Notes: generated by a model not told the origin, from the sequence alone. A DNA stretch of 54,087 bases from Verrucomicrobiales bacterium (GCA_005805505.1 SYMJ01000098.1:1-54087), one strand, 5' to 3'. Positions 34,805 through 42,615 are shown, counted from the first letter of the stretch. Translations and numbers: made by a program.

Positions 34805-36112
34805 ATGAACGCATTTTCACGACAAACCAAGTCTTGGATGGCTCTGGGTGGGGTGGTAGCCGTCGCTGCCATTGCCTTGTTCGGTACCCTGCCCACCTTG
34901 GGCGCCGATGCCGGGTCTGCCGCCCACTCCGCTCAAGAAGTGGTCCACGGCGCGGTTGGCCACGGTGGAGCCGACCATGGGCATGCCGCCGTTTCCGTCT
35001 TTTCCCTCAAGCAAATCGCTCACAGCTATCTCACGGCCTACATGTTCTGCCTGAGCCTGTGCGTGGGCTCTCTGTTCCTCACCCTGGTACACCATTTGTT
35101 TGATGCCGGTTGGTCGGCCTCCATCCGTCGGGTGACCGAGACGGTCGCCAGCTTGCTCTTTCCCTGGATGCTCATTCTGGCCTTGCCGATCCTCGGCTTC
35201 GCTTGGACGGGCAACCTCCATGCTTGGTTTAAGATTAACCCGGCGGACGATCATTCGCTCGACGTCAAGAAGGTGCTCTTCAACCCAATGGCGTTCACCG
35301 TCCTGGTGCCGGTGCTCATCACGGTGCTGGGTCTCCTAGCCCGCCAGATCCGCGCGTGGTCGATTGCTCAAGATAAAGACGGTGCGGCCCATTGGACGAG
35401 CAAGTCCCGTAAGCTATCCGCCGGCGGCATTTTCATCTTCGCCTTCGGGGTGACGCTGCTGTGCTTCCTGTTAATGAAGTCCTTGCAGCATCAGTTCTTC
35501 AGCACGATGTACGGCGTCTACTTCTTCGCGGGCAGTGTCTGGACCACGCTCATTACTTTGTACCTGTTGACGATGTGGTTGGCTCAGCCGGGTCGCCCTC
35601 TTGAAAAAGTGTATTTCAAGCGCCAGCAGCAAGATTTGGCAGTGCTGTTCTTTGCCTTCACCGTTTTCTACGCCTATATCCACTTCTCGCAGTACTTCCT
35701 CATTTGGAATGCCGCCCTTCCTGAAGAAACCTTCTGGTACGTTCGCCGCGAGGTGGGTTCCTGGAAGTGGGTCGGAATGCTCATCCTCTTTGGGCACTTC
35801 TTCGTGCCGTTCCTGCTACTGCTCAATCAAGACATCAAGCGCAACATGTCGGTGATGATTCCTGTCGGTGCCTGGGCTTGGCTCATGCAGTACGTTGACA
35901 TGACCTACAATGTGATGCCGGTCCTCCATCCGGAGGGACTGCATCTGACCTTGTGGGATCCGATCTTCTGGATGGGTATGTCGGTCCTGTTGGGTCGACT
36001 CTTCTGGTCCGAATATCAGAAGAACCCCCCGTATCCGCTCAAGGATCCGCGGCTCCAGGAAGCCATCGTCCACCATGAGGTGCCGGCTCCCGGCGCGTCG
36101 GCCGCCCACTAG
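34805..36112 (+). CDS. actF: alternative complex III subunit ActF, multi-helix membrane protein
   Basis: The product is 435 residues from ATG 34805. After an N-terminal hydrophobic helix there is a His-rich linker (VHGAVGHGGADHGHAAV), then about ten transmembrane helices. ActF-type stretches include YLTAYMFCLSLCVGSLFLTLVHHLFDAGWSASIRR, FSQYFLIWNAALPEETFWYVRR and MQYVDMTYNVMP. ActF is a distant NrfD-fold relative that pairs with ActC. The His-rich stretch is an oddity whose meaning is unknown. The next gene follows after 20 bp. Confidence 0.9.
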   Translation: MNAFSRQTKSWMALGGVVAVAAIALFGTLPTLGADAGSAAHSAQEVVHGAVGHGGADHGHAAVSVFSLKQIAHSYLTAYMFCLSLCVGSLFLTLVHHLFDAGWSASIRRVTETVASLLFPWMLILALPILGFAWTGNLHAWFKINPADDHSLDVKKVLFNPMAFTVLVPVLITVLGLLARQIRAWSIAQDKDGAAHWTSKSRKLSAGGIFIFAFGVTLLCFLLMKSLQHQFFSTMYGVYFFAGSVWTTLITLYLLTMWLAQPGRPLEKVYFKRQQQDLAVLFFAFTVFYAYIHFSQYFLIWNAALPEETFWYVRREVGSWKWVGMLILFGHFFVPFLLLLNQDIKRNMSVMIPVGAWAWLMQYVDMTYNVMPVLHPEGLHLTLWDPIFWMGMSVLLGRLFWSEYQKNPPYPLKDPRLQEAIVHHEVPAPGASAAH

Positions 36113-36132
36113 AGAACCAGAATCTTCCTGAC

Positions 36133-36501
36133 ATGAGTTCCTCGAATTGCTGTTCCCCAGCGTCCAAGACGATTCTCGCCTATCTCGTAGGCGGGCTGGG
36201 TTCCTTCTTGATCATTGGCGCGCTGGCTTGGTTGGTGGTACGAGAGCCCGTCTCCGCCATTGATGCCGAGCGGGTCGCCCAGCGGGTGAAGTTTCGCACG
36301 GAAGTGGAAGCTTCTAGTTCACCCAAGGTCACAGGTTATGCCTTGGATACGGATGCCTTGGCCAAGGGCAACAAGGTTTATCACGTTCCGATCACTCGGG
36401 CTTTGGAGATGGCTGCCCAAGATTTCAAAGATCCCGCCGCCGGTCGCGCCAAGCTCATCCAGCGTCTGGAAGACAAGTCCAAGCAGCAGTCCTTTGAGTG
36501 A
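36133..36501 (+). CDS. small membrane protein of unknown function between actF and ccoS
   Basis: The product is 122 residues from ATG 36133. It starts SSSNCCSPASK, has one transmembrane helix (TILAYLVGGLGSFLIIGALAWLVV, about 13-36), and then a charged, probably periplasmic tail of about 85 residues ending DKSKQQSFE. No haem or metal motif is present beyond the adjacent cysteines at the N-terminus. I do not recognise the family. Its place between ACIII and cbb3 genes, with a gap of only 4 bp to ccoS, suggests a small subunit or an assembly factor that links the two complexes. This is inference from position. Confidence 0.75.
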   Translation: MSSSNCCSPASKTILAYLVGGLGSFLIIGALAWLVVREPVSAIDAERVAQRVKFRTEVEASSSPKVTGYALDTDALAKGNKVYHVPITRALEMAAQDFKDPAAGRAKLIQRLEDKSKQQSFE

Positions 36502-36505
36502 ACCC

Positions 36506-36694
36506 ATGTCGGTGATCGCATTCATCCTGTTAGGAAGCGTCGTGCTGCTGCCTGCGGCCGCCTTGATGGCGCTGCGGTGGGCGGCCTCGTCGGGTCAGTT
36601 CCGCTGCCCAGACAAAGCGGCGCTGTTGCCGTTTGATGAAGTGGAGCCCGTGGGATTGGAAACCGACCGCATTTTGGGAGGAAACCGTCGTTGA
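36506..36694 (+). CDS. ccoS: cbb3-type cytochrome oxidase maturation protein CcoS-like
   Basis: The product is 62 residues from ATG 36506; the track shows it only as the tail of a longer false frame. One hydrophobic helix (SVIAFILLGSVVLLPAAALMALRWAA) is followed by SSGQF and an acidic stretch (LLPFDEVEP). This matches the CcoS/FixS pattern of a single helix, then SGQF, then an acidic segment. CcoS is needed for cofactor insertion into cbb3 oxidase. It lies directly ahead of ccoN, and its stop overlaps the possible TTG start of that gene. Confidence 0.75.
   Translation: MSVIAFILLGSVVLLPAAALMALRWAASSGQFRCPDKAALLPFDEVEPVGLETDRILGGNRR
36676..36682 (+). promoter_or_regulatory. ribosome binding site of ccoN, ambiguous start
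   Basis: GGGAGGA lies eight bases before a TTG at 36691 and 14 bases before an ATG at 36697, both in the ccoN frame. The spacing favours TTG, which would overlap the ccoS stop; the codon type favours ATG. The two products differ by two residues. Confidence 0.5.
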
Positions 36695-36696
36695 GC

Positions 36697-38202
36697 ATGA
36701 TCAAACAGTCGCAAACGTTGCGGGCTTTATTGCCGGGTGATGCCCTCACCGGTGGCGGTACCGATGTCGGCAACAGGGCAGCGCTGTCTGAGATCGACGC
36801 CTCGTGTCGGGTGCCGGTGCTCTTCTTTTTCCTCAGTGGGTTGGCTTGGCTTTTGGCCGGCACCGTTTTGGCATTGGTGGCGAGTATTAAGCTGCACACC
36901 CCGGGTTTCTTGGCGGGTTGGGAATGGCTCACTTTTGCCAATGTCCGTACGGCTCACCTCAATACGGTCATTTACGGGTTCGCCTCGCAGATTTCTGTGG
37001 GTGTGACCATTTGGTTGATGTGCCGCCTGTGCCGCATTCCGCTGGTGGCTCCCGGTTTGGTCACCGTGGCCAACTTGTTCTACAATATTGGCGTCACCGT
37101 GGGCGTGGGCGGAATCCTGATCGGTGATTCCACGGCCATCGAGTGGTTGGAGATGCCGCGCTATGCCACTCCGATCCTTTTTATTAGCTACGCGCTGATC
37201 GCGGTCTGGACGATTGTCACCTTCCGCTTGCGGGCCGAGCGACATTTGTACGTCTCCCAGTGGTACCTTTTAGCTGCGGTCCTCTGGTTCCCGTGGTTGT
37301 ACGGAACCGCACAGGTGATGCTGCTTATCGAGCCGGTCCGGGGCGTGGTTCAGGCGGCCGTCAACTGGTGGTTCGCGCACAATGTGCTCGGACTGTGGTT
37401 CACGCCGATTGGTTTGGCTTCCATCTACTACTTTATTCCCAAGGTCATCGGTCGTCCGATTCATAGTTATTACCTCAGTGTCTTGGGTTTCTGGTCCTTG
37501 GCGCTGTTCTACAACTGGAACGGCATGCACCACTTGGTGGGAGGTCCATTGCCCTCCTGGATGATTACCGTGAGCATCGTCGCGTCGGTCATGATGCTCA
37601 TTCCCGTCATCACGGTGGCCATCAACCATCATTTCACGATGCTCGGCCATTTCGGGAAGCTGAAACACAGTCCGACACTGAGATTCATGGTATTCGGAGC
37701 CGTTTCCTACACCCTAGCGAGCCTTCAAGGTGTGGCCAGCGCGCTCCGCAGTGTGAGCGAAGTGACCCATTTCACCCATCACACCATTGCTCATGCCCAT
37801 CTGGGAATGTACGCGTTCTTCAGCATGGTGATGTTCGGTGCGATGTACTACATCCTGCCGCGCATCACTCAGCGGGAATGGCCTTCCAATAGCCTCATAT
37901 CGCTGCACTTCTGGGGCGTTGCCTTGGGAATCGTGCTGTATGTGGTTCCGATGAGCATCATGGGTTTCATTCAGGGAACGATGCTCAACGATGCCGCCGT
38001 CCGCTTCCTCGATGTCGTCCAGTTTACCCTGCCGTGGCTGAAGCTGCGAACCCTCGCGGGTCTGTTGTTGGCCGCCGGCCATGTGGCCTTTGTCATTAAC
38101 GTCGGTTGGCTGCTGGTGCGGATGTTTGAACCCTACCGCAAGCCGGTGGTGCGCATCTTGACCGGTGAGGCTGAAACGGTGGCCGCCGCCAAACAACCAT
38201 GA
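36697..38202 (+). CDS. ccoN: cbb3-type cytochrome c oxidase subunit I
   Basis: The product is about 501 residues from ATG 36697 (TTG 36691 is the alternative). Twelve or more transmembrane helices carry the haem-copper oxidase core of the cbb3 class. A haem b histidine lies in RTAHLNTVIYGFAS, and a CuB histidine in WWFAHNVLGLWFTP. The cross-linked Tyr candidate lies in HSYYLSVLGFW, and two CuB histidines in NGMHHLVGGPLPSW. The C-terminal haem ligands are in FTHHTIAHAHLGMYAFF. It reduces oxygen to water and should pump protons. Its stop overlaps the ccoO start by 4 bp (ATGA). Confidence 0.92.
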   Translation: MIKQSQTLRALLPGDALTGGGTDVGNRAALSEIDASCRVPVLFFFLSGLAWLLAGTVLALVASIKLHTPGFLAGWEWLTFANVRTAHLNTVIYGFASQISVGVTIWLMCRLCRIPLVAPGLVTVANLFYNIGVTVGVGGILIGDSTAIEWLEMPRYATPILFISYALIAVWTIVTFRLRAERHLYVSQWYLLAAVLWFPWLYGTAQVMLLIEPVRGVVQAAVNWWFAHNVLGLWFTPIGLASIYYFIPKVIGRPIHSYYLSVLGFWSLALFYNWNGMHHLVGGPLPSWMITVSIVASVMMLIPVITVAINHHFTMLGHFGKLKHSPTLRFMVFGAVSYTLASLQGVASALRSVSEVTHFTHHTIAHAHLGMYAFFSMVMFGAMYYILPRITQREWPSNSLISLHFWGVALGIVLYVVPMSIMGFIQGTMLNDAAVRFLDVVQFTLPWLKLRTLAGLLLAAGHVAFVINVGWLLVRMFEPYRKPVVRILTGEAETVAAAKQP

Positions 38203-38834
38203 GTTACGGACCGCTACTTTTCTTGGGAATCCTCTTCACCTTGGCGACGAGCTGGGTGGGATTAATTCTCCTTCCCCACCGTCAGATGGGGGCGTTGGGC
38301 CAGCACACCGACACCAACACGGCGGCCATCTACCCGGCGGTCCGTGCGGGTGAGGCCCAGCAGGGCGCTGAACACTATCGCTCTCTAGGCTGTGTCTACT
38401 GCCACACGCAGCAAGTGCGCCCGGAGGGTTATGGCTCGGACATCGAGCGCGGGTGGGGGCGTCGTCGGACGGTGAGTCGCGACTACATTCAAGACAAGAC
38501 GGTCATGCTTGGGACCATGCGCACCGGCCCGGACTTGACCAATATCGGGGAGCGTCAGGCCGATGCCGCCTGGCATTATCGCCATCTTTATAATCCGCAA
38601 ATTACCAGCCCTGGCAGCATTATGCCCCCGCATGGTTTCCTGTTTGACGTCCGCGTCATCGGGCAAGCCGGTCGTTCTACCAATGCGTTGGTTCTGGAAG
38701 GAACGTTTGCGCCGCCGGCCGGTCAGGAAGTGATTCCGACGCGCCGGGCCGAGCAGTTGGTCGCCTATTTGCGCAGTTTGAAGTCCTCTGGAGACCTGCC
38801 CGAAGCGCCGGTTAAGAAGGAGGAGGCCAAGTGA
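38199..38834 (+). CDS. ccoO: cbb3-type cytochrome c oxidase subunit II, mono-haem
   Basis: The product is 211 residues from ATG 38199. A membrane anchor (about 5-26) precedes a cytochrome c domain with haem motif CVYCHTQQVRPEGYGSDIERGWG (Cys65). It then has the CcoO-type block MRTGPDLTNIGERQADAAWHYRHLYNP and GSIMPPHGFL, with the Met ligand. It passes electrons to ccoN. It overlaps ccoN upstream and ccoP downstream (GTGA). Confidence 0.92.
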   Translation: MSYGPLLFLGILFTLATSWVGLILLPHRQMGALGQHTDTNTAAIYPAVRAGEAQQGAEHYRSLGCVYCHTQQVRPEGYGSDIERGWGRRRTVSRDYIQDKTVMLGTMRTGPDLTNIGERQADAAWHYRHLYNPQITSPGSIMPPHGFLFDVRVIGQAGRSTNALVLEGTFAPPAGQEVIPTRRAEQLVAYLRSLKSSGDLPEAPVKKEEAK

Positions 38835-39649
38835 ACAATTCCCAGGAAACTCCCAACGCCTCCTCCGGGTTAGATCGCGGTGAAAACCACGACGTCACCG
38901 AGTTGCATGCCGCCGTTCTGCGCGAGAAGCCCGATCCGGTGGAGGGTTTTGAGCCGGTGAACTTGTGGATGGTGGCCGGCATCGCCGGACTGCTTTTCTG
39001 GGGTGGCGCGTATCTCACCCAGTACAGCGGTCGCTTTGAGGCCATGGAGTTCTCGGAGTTACCGCATGGCAAGCCGGCTCCCGTGGCCACCGTGGCCGCC
39101 GATCCTTTGGCTGCGGTAAAGCGGGACGGCATGATCGCTTACAATGCGGTTTGCGCGTTGTGCCATGGCGAAGACGGTGCCGGCAAAGCCGGAGTGGCTC
39201 CGGTGCTGGCCGGCTCGGATTGGGTGAATGCCGAGGGTCCGAATCGCCTTCTGCGTATTGTTCGTCACGGACTCAAGGGCACGGTGAAGGTCAACAAGGA
39301 CGTCACTTGGAACCCAGCCAATGATGCCGGCATCGTCATGGGCTCCCAATGGGAGGCCATCGGTGGCACCAACGAGAAGCTGGCCGCAGTCCTTACCTAC
39401 ATCCGGTCTTCGTGGGGCAACACCGGAACGGCGGTCACTCCACAAATGGTGGCGGATGGCCTTGCTCCGGTAAAAGACCGTTCGGCCGAAGCCAACTGGA
39501 CTCAGGAAGAATTGCTGCAAGTACCTGCCGGGGGGGCAGCGGCTCCGGCTGTGGCTGCTGCTGCGGCTACTCCCGATCAGCTCAAGGCGCAACTGCAGGC
39601 CCTTCCGGCCGAGCAGCGGCAGGCGATTCTCAAGGAGTTGTCCAAGTGA
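38831..39649 (+). CDS. ccoP: CcoP-like mono-haem cytochrome c subunit
   Basis: The product is 272 residues from GTG 38831, overlapping the ccoO stop, with AAGGAGGAGG just upstream. A cytosolic segment (to about 43) and one membrane helix (VNLWMVAGIAGLLFWGGAYL) resemble CcoP. The periplasmic domain has only one CxxCH (CALCHGEDG, Cys108), where classical CcoP has two, and a probable Met ligand in IVMGSQW. Residues about 220-272 are an Ala/Gln-rich tail that I do not recognise. It probably receives electrons from ActE or a soluble cytochrome and passes them to CcoO. Confidence 0.8.
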   Translation: MNNSQETPNASSGLDRGENHDVTELHAAVLREKPDPVEGFEPVNLWMVAGIAGLLFWGGAYLTQYSGRFEAMEFSELPHGKPAPVATVAADPLAAVKRDGMIAYNAVCALCHGEDGAGKAGVAPVLAGSDWVNAEGPNRLLRIVRHGLKGTVKVNKDVTWNPANDAGIVMGSQWEAIGGTNEKLAAVLTYIRSSWGNTGTAVTPQMVADGLAPVKDRSAEANWTQEELLQVPAGGAAAPAVAAAAATPDQLKAQLQALPAEQRQAILKELSK

Positions 39650-39659
39650 GTGGGTGGGA

Positions 39660-39713
39660 GGCTGAACCGTTCGGTGGTTCTACCTCCCGGTTGCTTCGAC
39701 AGTGGGTTCAGCC
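39660..39713. repeat. 9-bp inverted repeat after ccoP
   Basis: ggctgaacc at 39660-39668 and ggttcagcc at 39705-39713 form a perfect stem with a 36-base loop just after the ccoP stop. No T tract follows. It may mark the end of the respiratory operon or stabilise its 3' end. Confidence 0.35.
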
Positions 39714-39813
39714 CTCGAGCGGTTTTGATTTTCGCGGAGCTTGGCTCCTTGGGCCGAGATTAGGATTTTGTCAGGGATTGCCGACGATTGTCCGAAATGA
39801 TTTCTTTTGTCCT

Positions 39814-40167
39814 ATGAATGGGTGGAAGGTCTTCAGTTGGCGATGGGTTCTCGTTGGGCTACTGTGTGTTCTGGGGGTGGGTTGTGAGACCTACGGCAAG
39901 GCAGACTGGAAGTCCCGGGTAGGCCATTACTCGTGGGATCAAGCGATCGAAGAGTTGGGTCCGCCCGAATCCGAGGCCAAGACTTCCGATGGATCTCGCG
40001 TGGCTAGTTGGGTGATCTCTCGCTCCCGGACGTACAGCACTGCCATCCGTGGCTCGATGTACTGGAGTTGGAGTGGCCAGGATGTCACCACCACGGCCGA
40101 ATCGCACTTGCTGCTCACCTTCAATGCCCAAGGCCAACTCAAGGCCTGGAAACGAATTTATAAATGA
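39814..40167 (+). CDS. small putative lipoprotein of unknown function
   Basis: The product is 117 residues from ATG 39814; the track's longer frame from 39349 runs antiparallel to good coding sense inside ccoP. An N-terminal hydrophobic stretch WVLVGLLCVLGVGC ends in a lipobox-like cysteine (Cys24), though glycine at -3 is not ideal. The body contains WDQAIEELGPPE and LLLTFNAQGQLKAWKR. This resembles small SmpA/BamE-like lipoproteins, which have 'G.P......G....W.Y' patterns, but the match is loose. It overlaps the ftsB-like gene by 4 bp. Confidence 0.65.
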   Translation: MNGWKVFSWRWVLVGLLCVLGVGCETYGKADWKSRVGHYSWDQAIEELGPPESEAKTSDGSRVASWVISRSRTYSTAIRGSMYWSWSGQDVTTTAESHLLLTFNAQGQLKAWKRIYK

Positions 40168-40505
40168 AACGCCTTCGCAATGATGCCGCCTCCGAGGTAG
40201 ACCTCGGATGGATGGGAGCCCTCAATCGAGCCATCCGCTGGTGCCTGTTCATTGGTATCATCGGATTCATCGTCGCCCAGTACTTGCCGCTCATCCGAAA
40301 GAATCAGGCCTTGCGCGAAAATGTTGCGCGCTGGGAGACCCAGCAGGCACGGATGACAGCGCAGGCCAACGATACGGCCGCACGGTTGCAAAGCCTCCGC
40401 GAAGATCCCCGTGCTGTGGAACGTGCCGCGCGCGAGCGTCTGCAATTGGCCCGCACCAATGAGAGTGTGATTAATTTTGTAACGCCGAATTCTTTGAGCC
40501 GTTGA
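40164..40505 (+). CDS. ftsB: FtsB/DivIC family septum formation initiator
   Basis: The product is 113 residues from ATG 40164. A short cytoplasmic N-terminus and one transmembrane helix (about 24-44, IRWCLFIGIIGFIVAQYLPLI) are followed by a coiled coil (RKNQALRENVARWETQQARM). The segment LREDPRAVERAARERLQLARTNESVI is the DivIC/FtsB signature ending. It is a cell-division protein that bridges FtsL and FtsQ. It is coupled to the upstream lipoprotein gene by a 4-bp overlap. Its place after respiratory genes is unusual. Confidence 0.75.
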   Translation: MKRLRNDAASEVDLGWMGALNRAIRWCLFIGIIGFIVAQYLPLIRKNQALRENVARWETQQARMTAQANDTAARLQSLREDPRAVERAARERLQLARTNESVINFVTPNSLSR

Positions 40506-40518
40506 CCCGAAATTCCCC

Positions 40519-42477
40519 ATGAAACCGAATCCGTCTTGGATCCAACCCCGGTGGGTTGGGCTGATTTTAAGTTTGTCGCTCAGTGCCACCGCGATCTTCG
40601 CCGATTCGGTGATGCCGGTGTATGACGCCTTGTGTGCGGCGCCCAAGCTCCGGATGTCGCTCACGGGAGATGCCGATTCGGTGGGCGTTCTGGAGGGGAC
40701 CGAAGACCTGAATGGCGGAGAGTGGCGTCCTTTGCTGCATTTGGGGGCCATTTCTGGACACCACGAATGGATGGATCCCGAGAACCGGGCCCAGGCGCGG
40801 CGTTTTTACCGACTGAACCGGTCTCCGCGACCGCCGCTGCTGCCCCTGCCCAATTTCCGCCTGAATGATCATCAAGGGTTCTCCCATGAGTTGTTCCGCG
40901 AAGGGGATTCCCGCGCCGTGGTCCTGGTCTTCACCGATGCCCAGAGCCTGGAGTCGCACTGGAAGCAACTGAAGCCCATCGTCGAGGCGAATTCTGCGGC
41001 CGGCGTGCAATTCTGGATGGTGGATCCGATGGATGATCGCTCGGCGATGGCCGCGGCCGCCACTCAGGCTGGAGTGACCATTCCGGTGCTTCAAGATTCC
41101 GCACAACTGGTGGCTCGATCCTATGGGGCGTCGGCTTCGGGCGAGGTTGTGGTGCTGGAGGCCGAATCTCTGACCACGGTGTACCGCGGCGCCATCGAAG
41201 ATGCGGTCGAAGTGGCCGTGGGCGCCCCGATTCGCCAAGCCTATTTGGCCGACGCGCTCACTCGGTTCACCGCGGGCGCGCGTCCGGCGGTCGAATACGC
41301 CCGCCCGCAGGGTCAGCCCTGGCGGCATGAAGACTCCGGAGTGGCCTCCTATCGCAACGAGATTGCCCCGTTGTTGCAGAGCAAGTGCGTCACCTGTCAC
41401 CGGCCGGGCGAGATCGGTTCCTGGGCCATCACCAACCACGCCACGGTGCGCGCCAAATCGGCCACTATCCGCGCCAATGTCCTCGAAGGATTGATGCCGC
41501 CCTGGCACGCCGATCCGGCACACGGGAAGTTCGAGAACGATTTTTCGCTGACCCCACAGCAGCAAGCTCGGCTGGTGGCTTGGTTAGATGCGGGTGCGCC
41601 GCGCGAGGCTGGAGTGGATCCTCTCGAGACCGTGCCTCCTGCTGCCGGTTTGTGGCCCATGGGTCCGCCGAATGTCACCCTCAAGATCGCCACGCGGCAA
41701 ATCCAGGCAACCGGGCAAATGCCCTACGCCTACGTGATGGTCAACAATACCCTCAAGACCAACGCCTGGTTGCGGGCGGCGGTCCTCCGACCCGGTAACC
41801 GCGCCGTGGTGCACCATGCGCTCATCTTCTACATCAAGGCGGGTTCCCCTTCGCAAATGGCGGCAGATTTTCTAGCCATCCAGGGTGGGTTGAATGGGTA
41901 TTATGCCGGATATGTCCCCGGCATGGACCAGCGCGAATATCCGGCCGGGACCGCCAAATACCTGCCAGCCGGTGGTGCGTTTGTTTTCCAGATGCACTAC
42001 ACGCCCAATGGGAAGGCCACCACCGACGCCACCGAGATGGGGCTGTATTTGAGTCCGACTCCGCCGCCGATGGAACTGAAGACCGGGGCGGCCAATTCGA
42101 CGGCCATCGACATCCCGGCGGGCGAACGCAATCACCGCATGGTGGCCGAGCGTTCCTTTGACAAAGCCGTCGATGTCCATGAGTTGAGCCCCCACATGCA
42201 TTTCCGCGGAGACTCCATGCGCTATGAGGCGTTCTTGCCCGATGGATCGTCGCAGGTTTTGCTGAATGTTCCCAAGTACGACTTCAACTGGCAGGCCTTG
42301 TATCGGTTGTCGCAGCCGGTCCGCCTTCCGGCCGGCAGTCGCATCCGAATCTCGGGTGGGTTCGATAATTCCCGCTGGAACCCTTACAATCCGGATACCA
42401 AGTCTCGGGTTCGATTTGGTGAGCAGACCGACGACGAAATGTTCATCGGCTACATCAACTATTCTGAGGTGCCGTAG
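40519..42477 (+). CDS. secreted fusion: redoxin-like fold, haem c motif and copper monooxygenase-like domain
   Basis: The product is 652 residues from ATG 40519 with a signal peptide (WVGLILSLSLSATAIFADS). Residues about 35-95 are a small beta module (LEGTEDLNGGEWRPLL...RRFYRL). Residues about 105-245 look like a thioredoxin/redoxin fold but contain no cysteine. A haem c motif CVTCHRPGEIG follows (Cys290) in a compact cytochrome-like stretch. Residues about 385-650 resemble the copper type II ascorbate-dependent monooxygenase (PHM-like) fold, with candidate ligands in AVVHHALIFYI, FVFQMHYTPNG and LSPHMHFRGDS. It is periplasmic or extracellular. The substrate is unknown. Confidence 0.8.
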   Translation: MKPNPSWIQPRWVGLILSLSLSATAIFADSVMPVYDALCAAPKLRMSLTGDADSVGVLEGTEDLNGGEWRPLLHLGAISGHHEWMDPENRAQARRFYRLNRSPRPPLLPLPNFRLNDHQGFSHELFREGDSRAVVLVFTDAQSLESHWKQLKPIVEANSAAGVQFWMVDPMDDRSAMAAAATQAGVTIPVLQDSAQLVARSYGASASGEVVVLEAESLTTVYRGAIEDAVEVAVGAPIRQAYLADALTRFTAGARPAVEYARPQGQPWRHEDSGVASYRNEIAPLLQSKCVTCHRPGEIGSWAITNHATVRAKSATIRANVLEGLMPPWHADPAHGKFENDFSLTPQQQARLVAWLDAGAPREAGVDPLETVPPAAGLWPMGPPNVTLKIATRQIQATGQMPYAYVMVNNTLKTNAWLRAAVLRPGNRAVVHHALIFYIKAGSPSQMAADFLAIQGGLNGYYAGYVPGMDQREYPAGTAKYLPAGGAFVFQMHYTPNGKATTDATEMGLYLSPTPPPMELKTGAANSTAIDIPAGERNHRMVAERSFDKAVDVHELSPHMHFRGDSMRYEAFLPDGSSQVLLNVPKYDFNWQALYRLSQPVRLPAGSRIRISGGFDNSRWNPYNPDTKSRVRFGEQTDDEMFIGYINYSEVP

Positions 42478-42577
42478 TTCCCGTCCACTGATGTAACTGC
42501 GGGGACGGACTCAGCCAAGCGAGTGAGTGTCCGGCGACGCGAAGGACGTGTAGAGCCCGACTGGGCGGCGGCGATTT

Positions 42578-42615
42578 CGGGATCGGAAGGTCAAAGCGGG
42601 ATCGGAAGGTCAAAG
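42578..42615. repeat. 19-bp tandem duplication at the 3' end of the flippase gene
   Basis: Two exact adjacent copies of cgggatcggaaggtcaaag (42578-42596, 42597-42615). The second copy covers the last codons and stop of the minus-strand flippase gene; the first is in its 3' flank. Confidence 0.85.
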
